From Undaria pinnatifida (Eukaryota > Sar > Phaeophyceae > Laminariales > Alariaceae), in contig JABAKD010000011.1 of the NCBI GenBank assembly GCA_012845835.1, positions 2,844,501-2,908,500 of the forward strand: 64,000 nt of DNA, in the 5' to 3' direction. Both the position numbers and the translations under genes were made by a program. This document shows positions 9,295 through 20,982 of the stretch, one piece after another. Each line of letters opens with the position of its first letter. The stretch's first letter is position 1. A model generated the notes under the pieces. The model worked only from the letters and a program-made list of their open reading frames with translations, did no database searches and was not told where the DNA came from.

Positions 9295-10628
9295 CGGCTG
9301 CATCATTCGAGCCCACCTAAAAACCATGACCCATCGATTGTACGCGAAACATGTGAAGCCGTGATACCTGCGGTCGCACGCAACGGCGTGGCGATCGCCT
9401 CTCTCTCTCGACATCCCATACAGAATAAACCCGACGCCTGTCTCGACGGAGACTAGGTGTGGGTATTCTGTCTTTGGTTTCTCAATTTGAGCATGAATGG
9501 GGTACATACTAACAACCTATATAGGTCAACGCCCGTCTCAACGGAGACTGGGTATGCATTTAACCCGCACCAAAGCCTGATATTCTGTATCTGACTTCTT
9601 CATTAAATCGAGCCCACCTGAGACCATGACCCATCGATTGTACGCGAAACATGCGAAGCCGTGATACCGGCGGTCGCATACAGCAATAAATAAACGCCTG
9701 TCTCGACGGAGACGAGGTGTAGTTATCCTGTCTTTGGTTTCTCAATTCGAGCATGAAAGGGGGTACAAATGATTGGCGACATACGTCAACGCCCGTCGCA
9801 ACGGGGACTGGGTACGTATTCTGCCTCAACCCCACCTGAAACCATGACCCATCGATTGTACGCGAAACATGCGAAGCCGTGATACCGGCGGTCGCATACA
9901 GCAATAAATAAACGCCTGCCTCGACGGAGACGAGGTGTAAGTATCCTGTCTTTGGTTTCTCAATTCGAGCATGAAAGGGGGTACAAATGATTGGCGACAT
10001 ACGTCAACGCCCGTCGCAACGGGGACTGGGTACGTATTCTGCCTCAACCCCACCTGAAACCATGACCCATCGATTGTACGCGAAACATGCGAAGCCGTGA
10101 TACCGGCGGTCGCATACAGCAATAAATAAACGCCTGTCTCGACGGAGACGAGGTGTAGGTATTCTGTCTTTGGTTTCTCAATTCGAGCATGAAGGCGGGT
10201 ACAAATAATTGGCGACATAAATCATCGCCCGTCTCAACGGAGACTGGGTACGTATTCTGCCTCAACCCCACCTGAAACCATGACCCATCGATTGTACGCG
10301 AAACATGCGAAGCCGTGATACCGGCGGTCGCATACAGCAATAAATAAACGCCTGTCTCGACGGAGACGAGGTGTAGTTATCCTGTCTTTGGTTTCTCAAT
10401 TCGAGCATGAAGGGGGGGTACAAATAATTGGCGACATAATCATCGCCCGTGTCAACGGAGACTGGGTACGTATTCTGCCTCAACCCCACCTGAAACCATG
10501 ACCCATCGATTGTACGCGAAACATGCGAAGCCGTGATACCGGCGGTCGCATACAGCAATAACTAAACGCCTGTCTCGACGGAGACGAGGTATAGGTATTC
10601 TGTCTTTGGTTTCTCAATTCGAGCATGA
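9295..10628 (+). repeat. Tandem satellite-like array, period 218 bp
   Basis: The landmark accatgacccatcg recurs at 9322, 9623, 9841, 10059, 10277 and 10495: spacing 301, then exactly 218 four times. Each unit holds two short hairpins, GTCTCGACGGAGAC and GTCTCAACGGAGAC, about 97 bp apart and each followed by gtattctg, so the 218-mer is itself an old dimer. The last unit is cut at 10628 by the 590-bp duplicated segment. The long open minus frames here only reflect the repeat and are not evidence of a gene. Confidence 0.95.
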
Positions 10629-11220
10629 TCCCCGATATCCCCAGGAAAAACGAAACCGCGTGGATATTGACACGTCCGCCCGTTACCCGGCCGACCTGCT
10701 ATCCCGCCGTTTCAGGGGGGAAGAGTGTTATAAGGCTTCGTGTGGGAAAGCTATTGGTGAACCTTTTGCAAGTGGTCCAACGGACTAATACCCCACTAAT
10801 TCCTGAACAAATGGCCTTAAGGGGCCGCGCCGGCCATACTGTAACTCCATATATATATGTGCGTTTCTCGTTTGTATTGTTATTTTCTTTTCCGCAGAAG
10901 CTGTCCTATTTTCAGTATAATAATAGAGGCTACCAAACACGCCTTCCTTACGGAAAACAAACGTGATCCCTCCCGGACCACACCGAGTTACGACGACATC
11001 TTTGGCTTGAAAAAAAGCTTAGGTTCAGCCCATTACATCTTGAACTACAAGCATATATACCCTGTATACACCCAAAGTGCAATCCTCGGTGTGTTTGCAT
11101 CCGGTACAGATTGTCCTGGATTTCGGTATTATTGTGCAGCTCTCTACTGCATTGCTGTGCTCGTGCTGTGAGGAATGCGGGTTCCGTTAGAGGCTGGCAT
11201 CGGTCGGTATGCTAGTGGTT
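10629..11220 (+). repeat. 590-bp duplicated segment, copy 2
   Basis: Near-identical to 4078-4667. Here the sequence after agtggtt continues as gcatcgtcgccg, not into the retroelement, so this copy may represent the unoccupied insertion site. It includes a TRIM 3' internal part and LTR (10726-10809). Confidence 0.95.
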
Positions 11221-11305
11221 GCATCGTCGCCGAAGTTCAATGTTAAACAACAACCAACCGTGGCGCGATAACTTGTACGTTTTCAGGGCGACCGATATAT
11301 CAATT

Positions 11306-11760
11306 TGTCAAGAATTAGTGGGGTATTAGTCCGTTTGACCATTTACAAAAAAAGGTTGATCGATAGCTTTCCCACTTATAACACTCACCCCCCCTGAGAC
11401 GGCGGGATAGCAGGTCGGCCGGATATACGGGCGGACCAGTCAAAATCCAAGCGGTTTTATTTCCTGGGTATACGGGGGAGAGTATTGTTCATATTTGACA
11501 TGATGAGGAAAGTCTGAAAAAGTTTACCAGGGTATCAATTTATTATTATTATGGTCGATGTGGAACTCGAACCCACGACCCAAAAACCCATGGTCTGTCG
11601 GCGACGCCATTTGTTAAGGAATTAGTGAGGTATTAGTCCGTTTGACCAGTTGCGAAAGGCTAACCAACAGCTTACCCAAACTAAGCCTTATAACACTCTC
11701 CCCCCCTGAAACGGGAGGATAGCAGGCCGGCCGGATATACGGGCGGACTTGTCATTATCC
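11306..11760 (-). mobile_element. TRIM copy T2 plus partial unit
   Basis: Reverse orientation. Terminal repeats lie at 11306-11383 and 11612-11695, with the PPT-like tract (read as C-run) next to 11384 and the PBS-like site next to 11611. A second internal fragment (11696-11760) follows the outer repeat, so neighbouring units share an LTR, as in a tandem or recombined TRIM array. The B-box-like sequence has one change. Confidence 0.75.
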
Positions 11761-12305
11761 ACAGAGAGGGTGTTATCTACAGCGAGTATCTTCGGCGTTT
11801 TCCGGGTTGAACCATGCGTCTATTACTTAGTGATCTGGCATCAATACAAAAAAAGATTACCGTTGACATTGTCGTCCTGCTGCTGAAAATATGGCGACAA
11901 ACGGAGGTCCGGTTTAGGAGTCATGACGTTTTCCGCAAGGCGTTATTCCTACCGCGAGAATATATATATATATATTTATACTTCGAAGTACTAGAAGAAA
12001 TAGTATGGCTTCCGCTGAAAAAAACATTTTTACGGCTGTTTTTTCTCGAGCAAGCAACTTGAACACAAAGAAAAAACGGCGCGGCTCCTTAATGTCGTCC
12101 TCACATTAACTCAATGATCATGGTCAATAATATTTTAGGCCGTGGTCATAGGACAGGCGCCAATAGCTCTGCATTGCAGCAGTAGAACATGTGCGTGTCG
12201 AGTCGGGAAAAAAAGGACGTCTTTTTTTTCCCTTTTTGCAAAGTTAAAAGTCAACTAAAATTTCCATCGACCTGTTAAAGCTGCAGCGACCGCGCAGTTA
12301 GAAGT

Positions 12306-12687
12306 TGTTGAGGTATTAGTGGGGTATTAGTCCGTTTGACCACTTGCAAAAGGTTAACCAATAGCTTACCCGAACTAAGCCTTATAACACTTTCCCCCCC
12401 TGAAACGGCGGGATAGCAGGTCGGCTGGATATACGGGCGGACCTGTCAATTATCCAAGCCGTTTCATTTTTTCCTGGGGATACCGGGGAGAGTATTTTTT
12501 AAGTTCGACGTGGGAAAGTATGAAAAAGTTTAATATTATGGATGTGGGATTTGAACGTACGACCCAAAAAACCCATGTCCTACCGACGACGTCATTTGTT
12601 GAGGTATTAGTGGGGTATTAGTCCATTTGACCACTCGCAAAAGGTTAACCAATACCAGGTAGCTTACCCAAACTAAGCCTTATAACA
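12306..12687 (-). mobile_element. TRIM copy T3
   Basis: Reverse orientation. Terminal repeats lie at 12306-12389 and 12597-12687. The second repeat is 7 bp longer than the others because CCAGGTA is inserted after aaccaata (see the TACCWGGTA finding). The internal region has the same order as T1 but is more diverged. Confidence 0.75.
12653..12661 (+). other. TACCAGGTA micro-insertion in a TRIM LTR
   Basis: Sister LTRs read aaccaa(t/c)agcttaccc; this one reads aaccaaTACCAGGTAgcttaccc. The extra 7 bp are CCAGG plus a duplicated TA. Confidence 0.8.
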
Positions 12688-12699
12688 TAGTCTAGTTAT

Positions 12700-12786
12700 T
12701 AGAAAAAAAATGAAAAACGTCAGCTGTGAGTACGACCGATGGGTGGTTGAAACTCATCAGCTTTGCAAGCTGCGTGATTCGTTAAA
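12700..12786 (+). repeat. Family A, short copy
   Basis: Contains cgtcagctgtgag..cgac and aaactcatcagctttgcaagctgcgtg. It corresponds to the first ~75 bp of the family A repeat. Confidence 0.65.
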
Positions 12787-13342
12787 CTACTTTTGACGTG
12801 CTTGTGCTATGTTCCTTTTGCAATATGTTCCATCTACGAAATGTTTGTTGATACTCAGTTCCACACGTTTCATGGTAGGTCGTTCGCGCGTGTTCTGTAT
12901 GTATTCCTCATGATTTATCATGCCAACTATTTTAGAATAGACACGCGCGGCCGACGTATCCCTTAGTTTGCAACAAAAATACCTGGGCACTTGTATAGAC
13001 CACTCAATCGGCCGAAATCACAGCTGCAATAAGTTAGCAAAACATGTTTTGCATTGCACCACGAACCATGCATCGGCAGGGGGACCCCCTCCCACCACTT
13101 GACTCTGGTGCTGTGGCGTCATTCCCACGCAACACCCCTGCGGGCGCTTTCGAACTCATTGCCTCGTTCGCAAGTGGGTTCCAGTTTGCGCTTTCGTAGC
13201 CGCTGCCTTGTACGCAGTGACCCAAAGAGAACACGTCCGAATTTTTAACATCACCATCTCTACGCATACGCCACCCCTAAGGCATCTCGCAGCTTCTCAG
13301 ACCAGGGCCAGGCGGTCGACGGTGATGATGGGAATTCACGTG
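12787..13342. other. No gene recognised
   Basis: Short frames only; no splice-bounded coding block or known repeat was seen. Confidence 0.4.
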
Positions 13343-13524
13343 CAGTGGGTACCCCGATTTAAGAGCGCCCCGTGACAAGCCGACACAAACGCTCTTAACC
13401 ACACTTTGCTCTTATATGTAGCGGAAAACACATAGCTTTTATTATAGGCGGGCCATGTCGATTTGACCGCTCGCAAGTCCCGAATGCTCTCATCCTGGGC
13501 GCTCTTAAATCGGGGTGCCCACTG
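13343..13524. mobile_element. MITE with 26-bp TIRs (CAGTGGGTACCCC), copy 1
   Basis: 182 bp. The left end CAGTGGGTACCCCGATTTAA.. and the right end (reverse complement) CAGTGGGCACCCCGATTTAA.. match over ~26 bp through aagagcg. No coding capacity. A second copy of nearly the same length lies at 20800-20982. The CAGTG terminus resembles those of Tc1/mariner-type MITEs, but I see no clean TA duplication on the left side, so the superfamily is uncertain. Confidence 0.8.
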
Positions 13525-13599
13525 TACCACCTCCCCACACAGTACCCGTAACTTTTTCTTCTTGATAAATTAACCTCACTCGTCTCACTCTTAATTTCC

Positions 13600-13876
13600 A
13601 GACAAGCCGTGGTCACAGAGGTCGTCCCTTCTCCCCCCCGGTACGTGCCTTCATTTTTATCGCGCAGAGGGTTCAGCATTCCCACTGCCCGTCGATTTTC
13701 ATCGAATTTCGCTAATTCACGCTCTCGCGCTTTCCGCGAGTCAATTTTTGCACAAAAAAAAAAGTCCACATGATACGAATGCCATTACGCACCCGGCCGG
13801 GCTCGAACTCGCGAAGTCGAGCTTAGTAGTTACGAGGTTCAGCGTATTAGACCCAGACCACCGGGTAACGCCAGCT
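13600..13876 (-). mobile_element. tRNA-derived SINE, copy 1
   Basis: On the minus strand a tRNA-like head begins near 13876: A-box-like CCGGTGGTCTGGGTCTAATAC, then B-box-like GAGTTCGAGCCC. The body shared with 42451-42725 and 59695-59962 follows (..ttcgatgaaaatcgacg.., ctgaaccctctgcgcgataaa, gtacc..ggggg, ccacggcttgtc). An A-rich 3' flank lies at the left edge. Two paralogous copies with the same head-body order support a SINE. Confidence 0.7.
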
Positions 13877-13886
13877 CCTGTAAAAG

Positions 13887-14754
13887 GGAAAACCATAGTA
13901 TACATCGCAGCACTATAGAGGACGAAACTTGGTGAGAATTTTCAATAGTAGGTCACATCGCAGCACTAAAGACGAAGGCACCTGGTTGGTGCGAATTTCC
14001 TGGCGACCACTACTACTGCCGTCCTGGAATAAAATAAAATAATTACGTGGTAGCTACGACTGAAAATAATACATGCCTGTGGGTGATGCTTCCACCTTTT
14101 GGCCGTCTTCCCGCAACCGTCAACTAGTTCATCAACCGCACATATGCGCTGACCAAATTCAGAGCTTTGCGAGTCGGACGATGATACCGCTATCATACAA
14201 AGAGGCCGACGGTTTACGACCTGCACCACTCCTGGGCTAAACTGTGAACGTTCCTCCCGTCGAAACAACGATGCCTCGCGATAACTCCCAGGAATATATG
14301 GGCCAGAGTACGGTACCGCTAAAACAGCAGTCGACCATTTACAACAACGCGCCGCTCTCGGGCTAAACGCTAAACGCCCCCCCCGTCAAAACAAAAAATG
14401 CGCCCCTCGATAGAAAAGCACATCACACATCCTGCCATAAGCTCCAAGCTGTTGGCATAGTGTCCGAAATATGTGCACACATATACCGCCTAACCCTCCC
14501 CTCCCAAAATAATAATAAACATAAGCTGCCCAGCCCCGTCTTGGTCAGTCGTGTGCAGGCTTCGTCATCGCCGTCTGTAGTGTCACGACTCTTTGTGGGT
14601 GTTCCTCCTGTTCCGACTGCTTGAAACAAAACTGTCGGGCGAACATCGAGCAAGCAAGGTTCGGGATTTGTTGAGGAGCCTGATAGGAAAGTAGGACCAC
14701 CGCAGTACGATGAGCCGCGCGTTGTCACCCGCGAATCTCGCGATCGCTTATCCA
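13887..14754. other. No gene recognised
   Basis: Contains a small local duplication (acatcgcagcacta at ~13902 and ~13955) and short frames only. Confidence 0.4.
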
Positions 14755-14830
14755 TGTGCACACCACACCACACCACACCACACCACACCACACCACACCC
14801 CGCCCCACACTACCCCACCCCACACCACAC
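14755..14830 (+). repeat. (CCACA)n microsatellite
   Basis: Pentamer cacca/ccaca array of about 12 units, degenerating at its right end into C-rich DNA. Confidence 0.9.
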
Positions 14831-15524
14831 AGCCAGCCTGACACAACGATACGCACTACACGCTGCAACAAAAAGTACTTGGTGGCCAAAACGTGCTGCC
14901 GAGATTGAGCTTGCACACCGGGTTTTGCTAAAGTATTACAAACATTCTACGATAGGGGGACATTGCTCCTCACCGAAAACTGTCTTTGACCAAACGTGCA
15001 CGCTTTTGACCCGATCATGATCAATCACATGGCCCAGTGACGGTGTTCGGTAGGGGAGACCCCTTAATCGGAAAACCAACCGCTCAAAAAAGGGCTGATA
15101 ATAGCAATAGCTCTATCGACAAGCGCCTCGACAGATTTAGCACTTTTAATATATAGAGATGTGGAGGACGGGGTACGTAGATACCGTCAATCTCCGATCA
15201 CAAATGCCAACCATGAAGACGCGTTAACAACGCCTTGTCTATGAGACCTGCCATCAATAATGGCTCTTCATAATGGTTGACGTTCGGCAATATCAAACAC
15301 GAACGCAACCGGGAGCTCAGGGTCCTCCACGGGAATGATCCAAGCTCCTTCATCTCACTCTATGAAATCTCCCCTCGCTTACCGCGACACAGGGTAGTGA
15401 AGGCACCTCCTTGCCACATGCACGAAAGAACAAGCGAGTCTCGGCCTCGGCCACCCCCGTCCAAGACCAAGACAAGGCCGACATCACCGGAGGAGGCGAC
15501 CTTCATATATATATTTATGTTCAA
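14831..15524. other. No gene recognised
   Basis: Only short frames; a plus frame at 15277-15603 shows no recognisable domain. Confidence 0.35.
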
Positions 15525-15750
15525 AATGACGGGGTTCCTTAACACAAAATCGTCGGAAATTGTCAAATCTCGTTTTGCAACATGTTTTCTTTTGTATTCC
15601 TAGGCCATGGGTTTTGGTCATTGGGTTGCACTTTCAGTTCACAATCAAGTCGGTTTTGGTGTGAGGTATACAAATATCCTCAAGTGGTTAGGAGCCTCAG
15701 AACACACACATGGTGCACCTCCACCGTACTATTAGTAGCATGTGTCATCG
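15525..15750 (+). repeat. Dispersed repeat family F, copy 2
   Basis: Shares with 2165-2405 and 54045-54300 the blocks ctccttaa/ttccttaa, aatcgtcgga, cctaggccatggg, aagtggttaggagcctcag and cacctc..cgt..tagcatgtgtc. Confidence 0.65.
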
Positions 15751-15989
15751 TGAAACACAAAAGGTTTTCCACTAGTATTAGGCATTATAGCTCTTCAGCT
15801 GGAGAGCCTCACCAGTCGCAAAAAGAAATTGGCCAGAAAGCGCTATTAGTAGGAGTAGAGTACCCTATGCCCTATTGCAGCACGCCTTCACCGGGTTTTC
15901 ATGTCGTTGACGAGAGCTCTCACCTTCTCCGGTCACACATAGCCGTAGTTTGCAGTGGGGGCGAAGTCCACCCCTTCCGGGTAGGCAGT

Positions 15990-16515
15990 GTCGAATTTCT
16001 CCACGATCCCCTTCAAACGTTCCTGTTAAAAGGTTTTTAGGAACGAAGCACAGCGACAGCCGCCGAACGTAAAAAATACATATATTATAATGCGAAGGGT
16101 GCATTCGGTCAGGCATCAATCAGCTCACAGGTACACAGATAAATATGACTATACCAGCAGCAGCAACGGTAGCGGAAGTATCCCCTTCAACCGTTCCTGT
16201 TTTTTTGTTCTATATAACGCCTAGGGCGCATTCGGCCGAGCATCAGGTATACATATCAGCAGCAGCAGCGGTAGCAGTAGCAGCAGTTTGATCTAAGCAG
16301 TGCAACGTTCTCGGCAGGAACATAATACAAAAAGGCCGCAACATGAGTCATCAAGAAAAGGACAACCCATATACTCACTAGCAGCAGCTACGAACAATCG
16401 AGCAGCACTAGCTAAGCACTACAGCGTAGTCGGCCGGACATAATAGCACAAGGGCTGAACCACGAGTCACCAAGAGAACACACCCCATATACTCGCTCTT
16501 AATAGCCGCAAGCAG
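15990..16515 (+). repeat. Local tandem duplications with (CAG)n
   Basis: Two imperfect duplications: a unit with cccttcaamcgttcctgtt, then gcattcggycrrgcatca (16005-16120 and 16180-16250); and a unit with cat(g)agtca(t/c)caag..cccatatactcgct (16340-16400 and 16430-16500). CAGCAG runs are scattered through it. Confidence 0.6.
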
Positions 16516-18439
16516 CAGCGGTCATGGTCCTGTGAACATACCGGCAGCATGTCGCCGGGGCATAAAAAAACTGCCCCGCTGCGAACACCGCTTGCTATTT
16601 ATTTCTTTCTCCGGCGAGTGGGTACTACTGCGGAATACAAAACACCCCAGGCCGCGCGCTGCTCCTCGCCGAACTCGAGCGACGCGCATTATTCGATTAC
16701 TTTGCCCTTTTCGACGGCCCTTGACCTGACCCACGTTCGCCTATAAAGACAAGTGTAGTTGTTGCTAGGACATTTCTGACTGTCGTCAACTTTCGTGCGT
16801 CAGTGGAGGTGGGCGCTTCAGGAAACTCGAAGGGGATCCAAATTTGTGACGCCGCCAAAAAAATTAGAAAACCTCGCTTTCGCGGGTAATAACATCACAG
16901 GTCTCATTGCCAATGCATGAGCAGCCGTTCCACCGTTCTCTTGCCTTTTCGTCACCCTGCAGCACGAAATAATTTGTACTTCTTTTTTTTTTTCAGTCCA
17001 TCCTGACGCTTGCTCTATTCTTTTCTTTTCGTAACCAAGGGATAAATTTCAGGGAAATGATCTACGGCCGCGAGTAACATCATCAGTCACGAAGACGGGA
17101 GATATTCTGCCCTCCAGCGCTATTTAACAGAGCTTCTCACAGAGATTGTTGCTCAATGGCGCGAAAGATCCGTACACTCCACATCACACAACCATTGTCT
17201 ACTATAACATCGACCCGTCCGGACTGACGAGGCCAGCGCGGCCACCAAACGCGCGCCGGGCGCCAGGTAGGTCATTGACTTGATCCATGTTCGCATATAA
17301 TACCATAACTGGTTTAAATTGCCCGTGCTGATACCAACCGGGCGGATGTACGGGCCGTTGGGGTATACATGTTAATATCGAAACGGTGCGTGTCTTCTCG
17401 TCCAGATTGTTACTAATAGTCACTTGTTTCCAGCTATGTTCAAGGAGCATCAAACTGCTGATTGACGGCGCTTAACATCTTCGACAAAAACACTGCCGGT
17501 TTTGATTCATAACTCCATGCATGACATCATGGTCATGAAGACCAGCAATCCAATTGGCCAGCGCTATCCGTTGAGCTCCACGCAGAGTTTGATGCTAGAC
17601 GGCGGAAAACCTCTTCGACAAAAATAACACCACTAGTTTCGTTTCCCAGGCACGTTATCATATTCACCAGACTGGCAATCTGACTTCCAGCGCTATTCAT
17701 AGAGCTCCATACAGATGTTGCTACACGGTTCAAACCATCTTCGCCAAGAACAACACCGCTGCTCTCGTTGCCCATGCATGACATCATATTCACGAACACC
17801 CGCGACCTGCCTATTATAGTATTCACGAAGACCAGCGATGTGACTTGTAGACATATTGATGGAACTTCTTATTAATAGTGAGATTGTCGCTCTGACGGCG
17901 TGAACCATCTTCGCTAATTCCCCAGCAAAACTGAGGTTCTCTGTGGCGGAACGTCCAAATGTGTCCGATGGAAACATGTCTGTCTCTCCGTCCGGCTACT
18001 TGAAATAATCCATCACTGGTTTTATGGCCCATGCGTGACGGTCACGAAGACCGGCGATCTGATTTTCAGCGCCACAAAATAATATATTCATGGAGCTTCT
18101 TACGGAGATTGTTGCTCGACGGAACCAACCATCGTCGCCAATCGCCCACTTTACCGGGATACTCTGTGGCAGAAAGTCCAAAACGTGTCCGTCCGTCCGA
18201 TCCAATAAACTACCGGAAACTACACTGCAAACCCTGTATCAAGTAAAATCAAGACGTACGCAAGCTGAAGCAAGCATCCACCATCGACACCAGTAAACAA
18301 AACAAAGAACGTGCAGCAGCAGCAAGTATCAACTACCAAAACACACAGCGGCATCAAGCACCAACCATCTTCGCTGTTTCCTCAGTTTACCGGTCTACAC
18401 TGTGGCGAATAATCGAAATGTGTCCGACACAAATGTGCA

Positions 18440-18600
18440 CATATCGGTCAGATCAGATCCCTATTAATAATCTGTGTGATCTATGTATGCAGGGCGGACA
18501 AACCCCTGGTGTATGTGATCTGCATGACCGATAGAACATGTTGCTGGGTGAGAGCTGGACGACTTATCAATGTCAATAGCACATGCTTCCTGGGTTGAAT
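18440..18600 (+). repeat. Dispersed repeat family J, copy 1
   Basis: Shares with 44395-44545 the series tcagatcagatcc, gatctgtgtgatct, tgatctgcatgacc, gatagaacatgttgctggg and cctgggttg. It lies directly before a SINE body. Confidence 0.7.
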
Positions 18601-18775
18601 CAGCACCACCCAATTCGATGCGAATCGACGAGGGAGAAACGGCTGGAGCCTTCTCGCGATATAAACTACGTGCGGACCGTAGTGAGGAGGGGGGAGAAGA
18701 GCCTGCTTAGTGGCCCCGGATCTGAGTCACGTCTAGGAAGGGAGAAGGAGAAAGAAAGCGCGAAGATAATGATAG
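18595..18775 (+). mobile_element. SINE-related body fragment
   Basis: Carries caattcgatgcgaatcgacg, ccttctcgcgatataaac, aggggggagaagagcctgct and ccccggatctgagt, as in 20128-20372, 30505-30850 and (reverse) 28425-28600. No tRNA-like head here. Confidence 0.6.
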
Positions 18776-20127
18776 AACGGATGAGCAAATATCAAAACAA
18801 AAACGCACACACACAAATACAACTCGGGCACAACAAACCATGATGACAGGTATACCACCTAGACGATCTACATCGCGACCTGTCCGATGGGTGGAAACGT
18901 GTCCGTCTGTCCGTCAGGGTATCATATATATATAAACATCACTGAGTTTTGTTGCCCATGTGTTTTGCATAGTCACGAAGACCGGCTACTTTGCTTCCAG
19001 TGATATTCATGGAGATTCATGCGGAGATTGTTACGCCACTTTTGATAGCCAAACACGCACCGGGCGCCGGATAGGCCCTTGACTTGCCCCATCATCCTTC
19101 AAACCAAATCGCCGGTTTCGTTGATCACCCATGATAGTCACCAATAGACCGGTGGTCTATCTGGCTTCCAGCGCTATTCATGGAGCTTCTTACGGAGGTT
19201 GTTGCTTCACGGCGCCAATCATCCTCCCTGATAATGGCATAGCTGGTTTCATTGGTCATCTATGATAGTCATGAAGAACGGTGATCTAGCTTCTAGCGCT
19301 ACACGTGGAGCTTCTTACGGAAATTATTTCTTGACGGCGCGCACCATCTTGGTTAAGTTCCCATTTTAGCGGGGTACTCTGCAGCGGACAGTCCAAATGT
19401 GTTCGATCCAATGTTTACGCATGTGCGTCCGGCTACTTGGAATAGTATGAGCGGTTTCATAGCCCATAAGTGATACCAGGTACTCCCAAGGACTGCGATC
19501 TGACTTCCAGTGCTATTCATAGATCGTCTTATGAACGTCGTTGGTTGACTACGCCAACCACCTTCGCCAAGAAAACCAGCATTGGTTTTATTGCCCATGC
19601 ATGATATACAGTCACGAAACCCGGCAACTTAGATTCCTCCGCTACGATAACCACGGAGCTTCTTACCGAGATTGTTGCGCCGCGGCGCCAACCATCCTCG
19701 CCAAATACAATAGCACTGGTCTCATTGCCCATATGTGATATCAAAGTCACCAAGACCGGCGATCTAGCTTTCAGCGCTGAACGTGGAGCTTCTATTCACG
19801 AAGCGTCTTCTATTTATGGCGCTTCTTCTGGAGAATGGCTGTTCGAGGGCGCGAACGGTCGGCACACTCCACATCACACAACGATGGTCTACATCGATCC
19901 GCTCGTTGTCATGAGGCGCAACGATTCAACCACAACGCGCGCTTGGCGACGGGTAGCTCATGCTTTGTCCGACTGAACATCCGAACCAAACCCTTAGTCT
20001 CCTCTTCTCCACTCAACCGTCAACCCTTCGTCTCCTCCCCTCTCCGCATTGGTTGTTTTGGCCATCGAAGACTGCGAATATAATCGTCCACGACGACCGG
20101 CGATCTGCCTTCCAACGCTATCCATGT

Positions 20128-20372
20128 AGCCGGTCGCCCCAGTGGTTTAACGGTTAACCTCGAATGCTGGAGGGGATCAAATTTCGGTTTGGAGATTGTT
20201 TTTCCCATGAGATACCAACTGCCGAGAGCACATTGTATCGTGGGTAAGCTCAATTCGACTCGAATCGACGAGGCAAGACAGTGCTGAATTATTCTCATGA
20301 TAAAAAACGAAGGCGCGTACCGCAGCGTGAGGGGGGAGGAAGAGCCCGCTTAGTGACCCCGGATCTGAGATA
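20128..20372 (+). mobile_element. tRNA-derived SINE, second subfamily
   Basis: The head ccggtcgccccagtggttta at 20132 resembles a D-arm/A-box, and ggatcaaatttcggt may be a degraded B-box. The body has caattcgactcgaatcgacg, attctcatgataaaaaacga, ggggggaggaagagcc and ccccggatctgaga. It is inserted within a unit of the 17-23 kb array: ctatccatg before it and ctatggga after it resume the unit. Confidence 0.65.
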
Positions 20373-20799
20373 CGTCTATGGGAGCTTCATACGCAGATTG
20401 TTGCTTGACGGCGTGAACCGCCTTCGCCAAGAATAACACCATTGGTTTCATTGCCCATGTCTTCTACCATACCAAGATCGGTGATCTAGCTTCCAGCGCT
20501 ACAGGTGGAGCATCTCCTATCCATCGAGGTTCTTCTATCCATGGAGCTTGGAACGGAGGTCGGTGCTCGACGGCGCGATAACTCCGCACACTCCACCGTT
20601 CCCCTACACGTCGATACAAATAATACATTCAAGACGTGCAGAGAGGCAACCACACGCGTGCCGGGCGCAGGGTAGGCTCTTGACTCACCCCATCTTCGCT
20701 TCCATTAGCATCACCGGTTTCATTCCCCATGCATGATACTACTCCGGACTGAATTGTACGAGCCGTCGTTGGGTGTTAGGTAGCGTATGCACATGAATG

Positions 20800-20982
20800 C
20801 AGTGGGTAGCCCGATCCAAGAGGGTCCGAAACAAAAACATTTGGGGCGTAAGAGCGGTCGAATCGGCATGTAACGCCTATGCTAAATGTTATGTATTGCC
20901 CACAACAGATAAGAGCAAAGCGTTGTCGAGAGCGCTTGTTATCATTCTGTCACGAGGCGCTCTTAAACCAGGGTACCCACTG
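20800..20982. mobile_element. MITE with CAGTGGGTACCC TIRs, copy 2
   Basis: 183 bp. The left end cagtgggtagcccgatccaag and the right end cgctcttaaaccagggtacccactg are inverted. Internal segments (taagagcaaagcgttgtcgag) match copy 1 at 13343-13524 in reverse orientation. Confidence 0.8.

Noticed and set aside
9166..10558. Family of minus-strand ORFs of ~100-145 codons with shared peptides
   Set aside because: They arise because the 218-bp tandem unit has few stops on that strand; no domain, and boundaries follow the repeat.
9295..10628. CRISPR-like array
   Set aside because: The whole 218-bp unit repeats, not short repeats with unique spacers, and the genome is eukaryotic.
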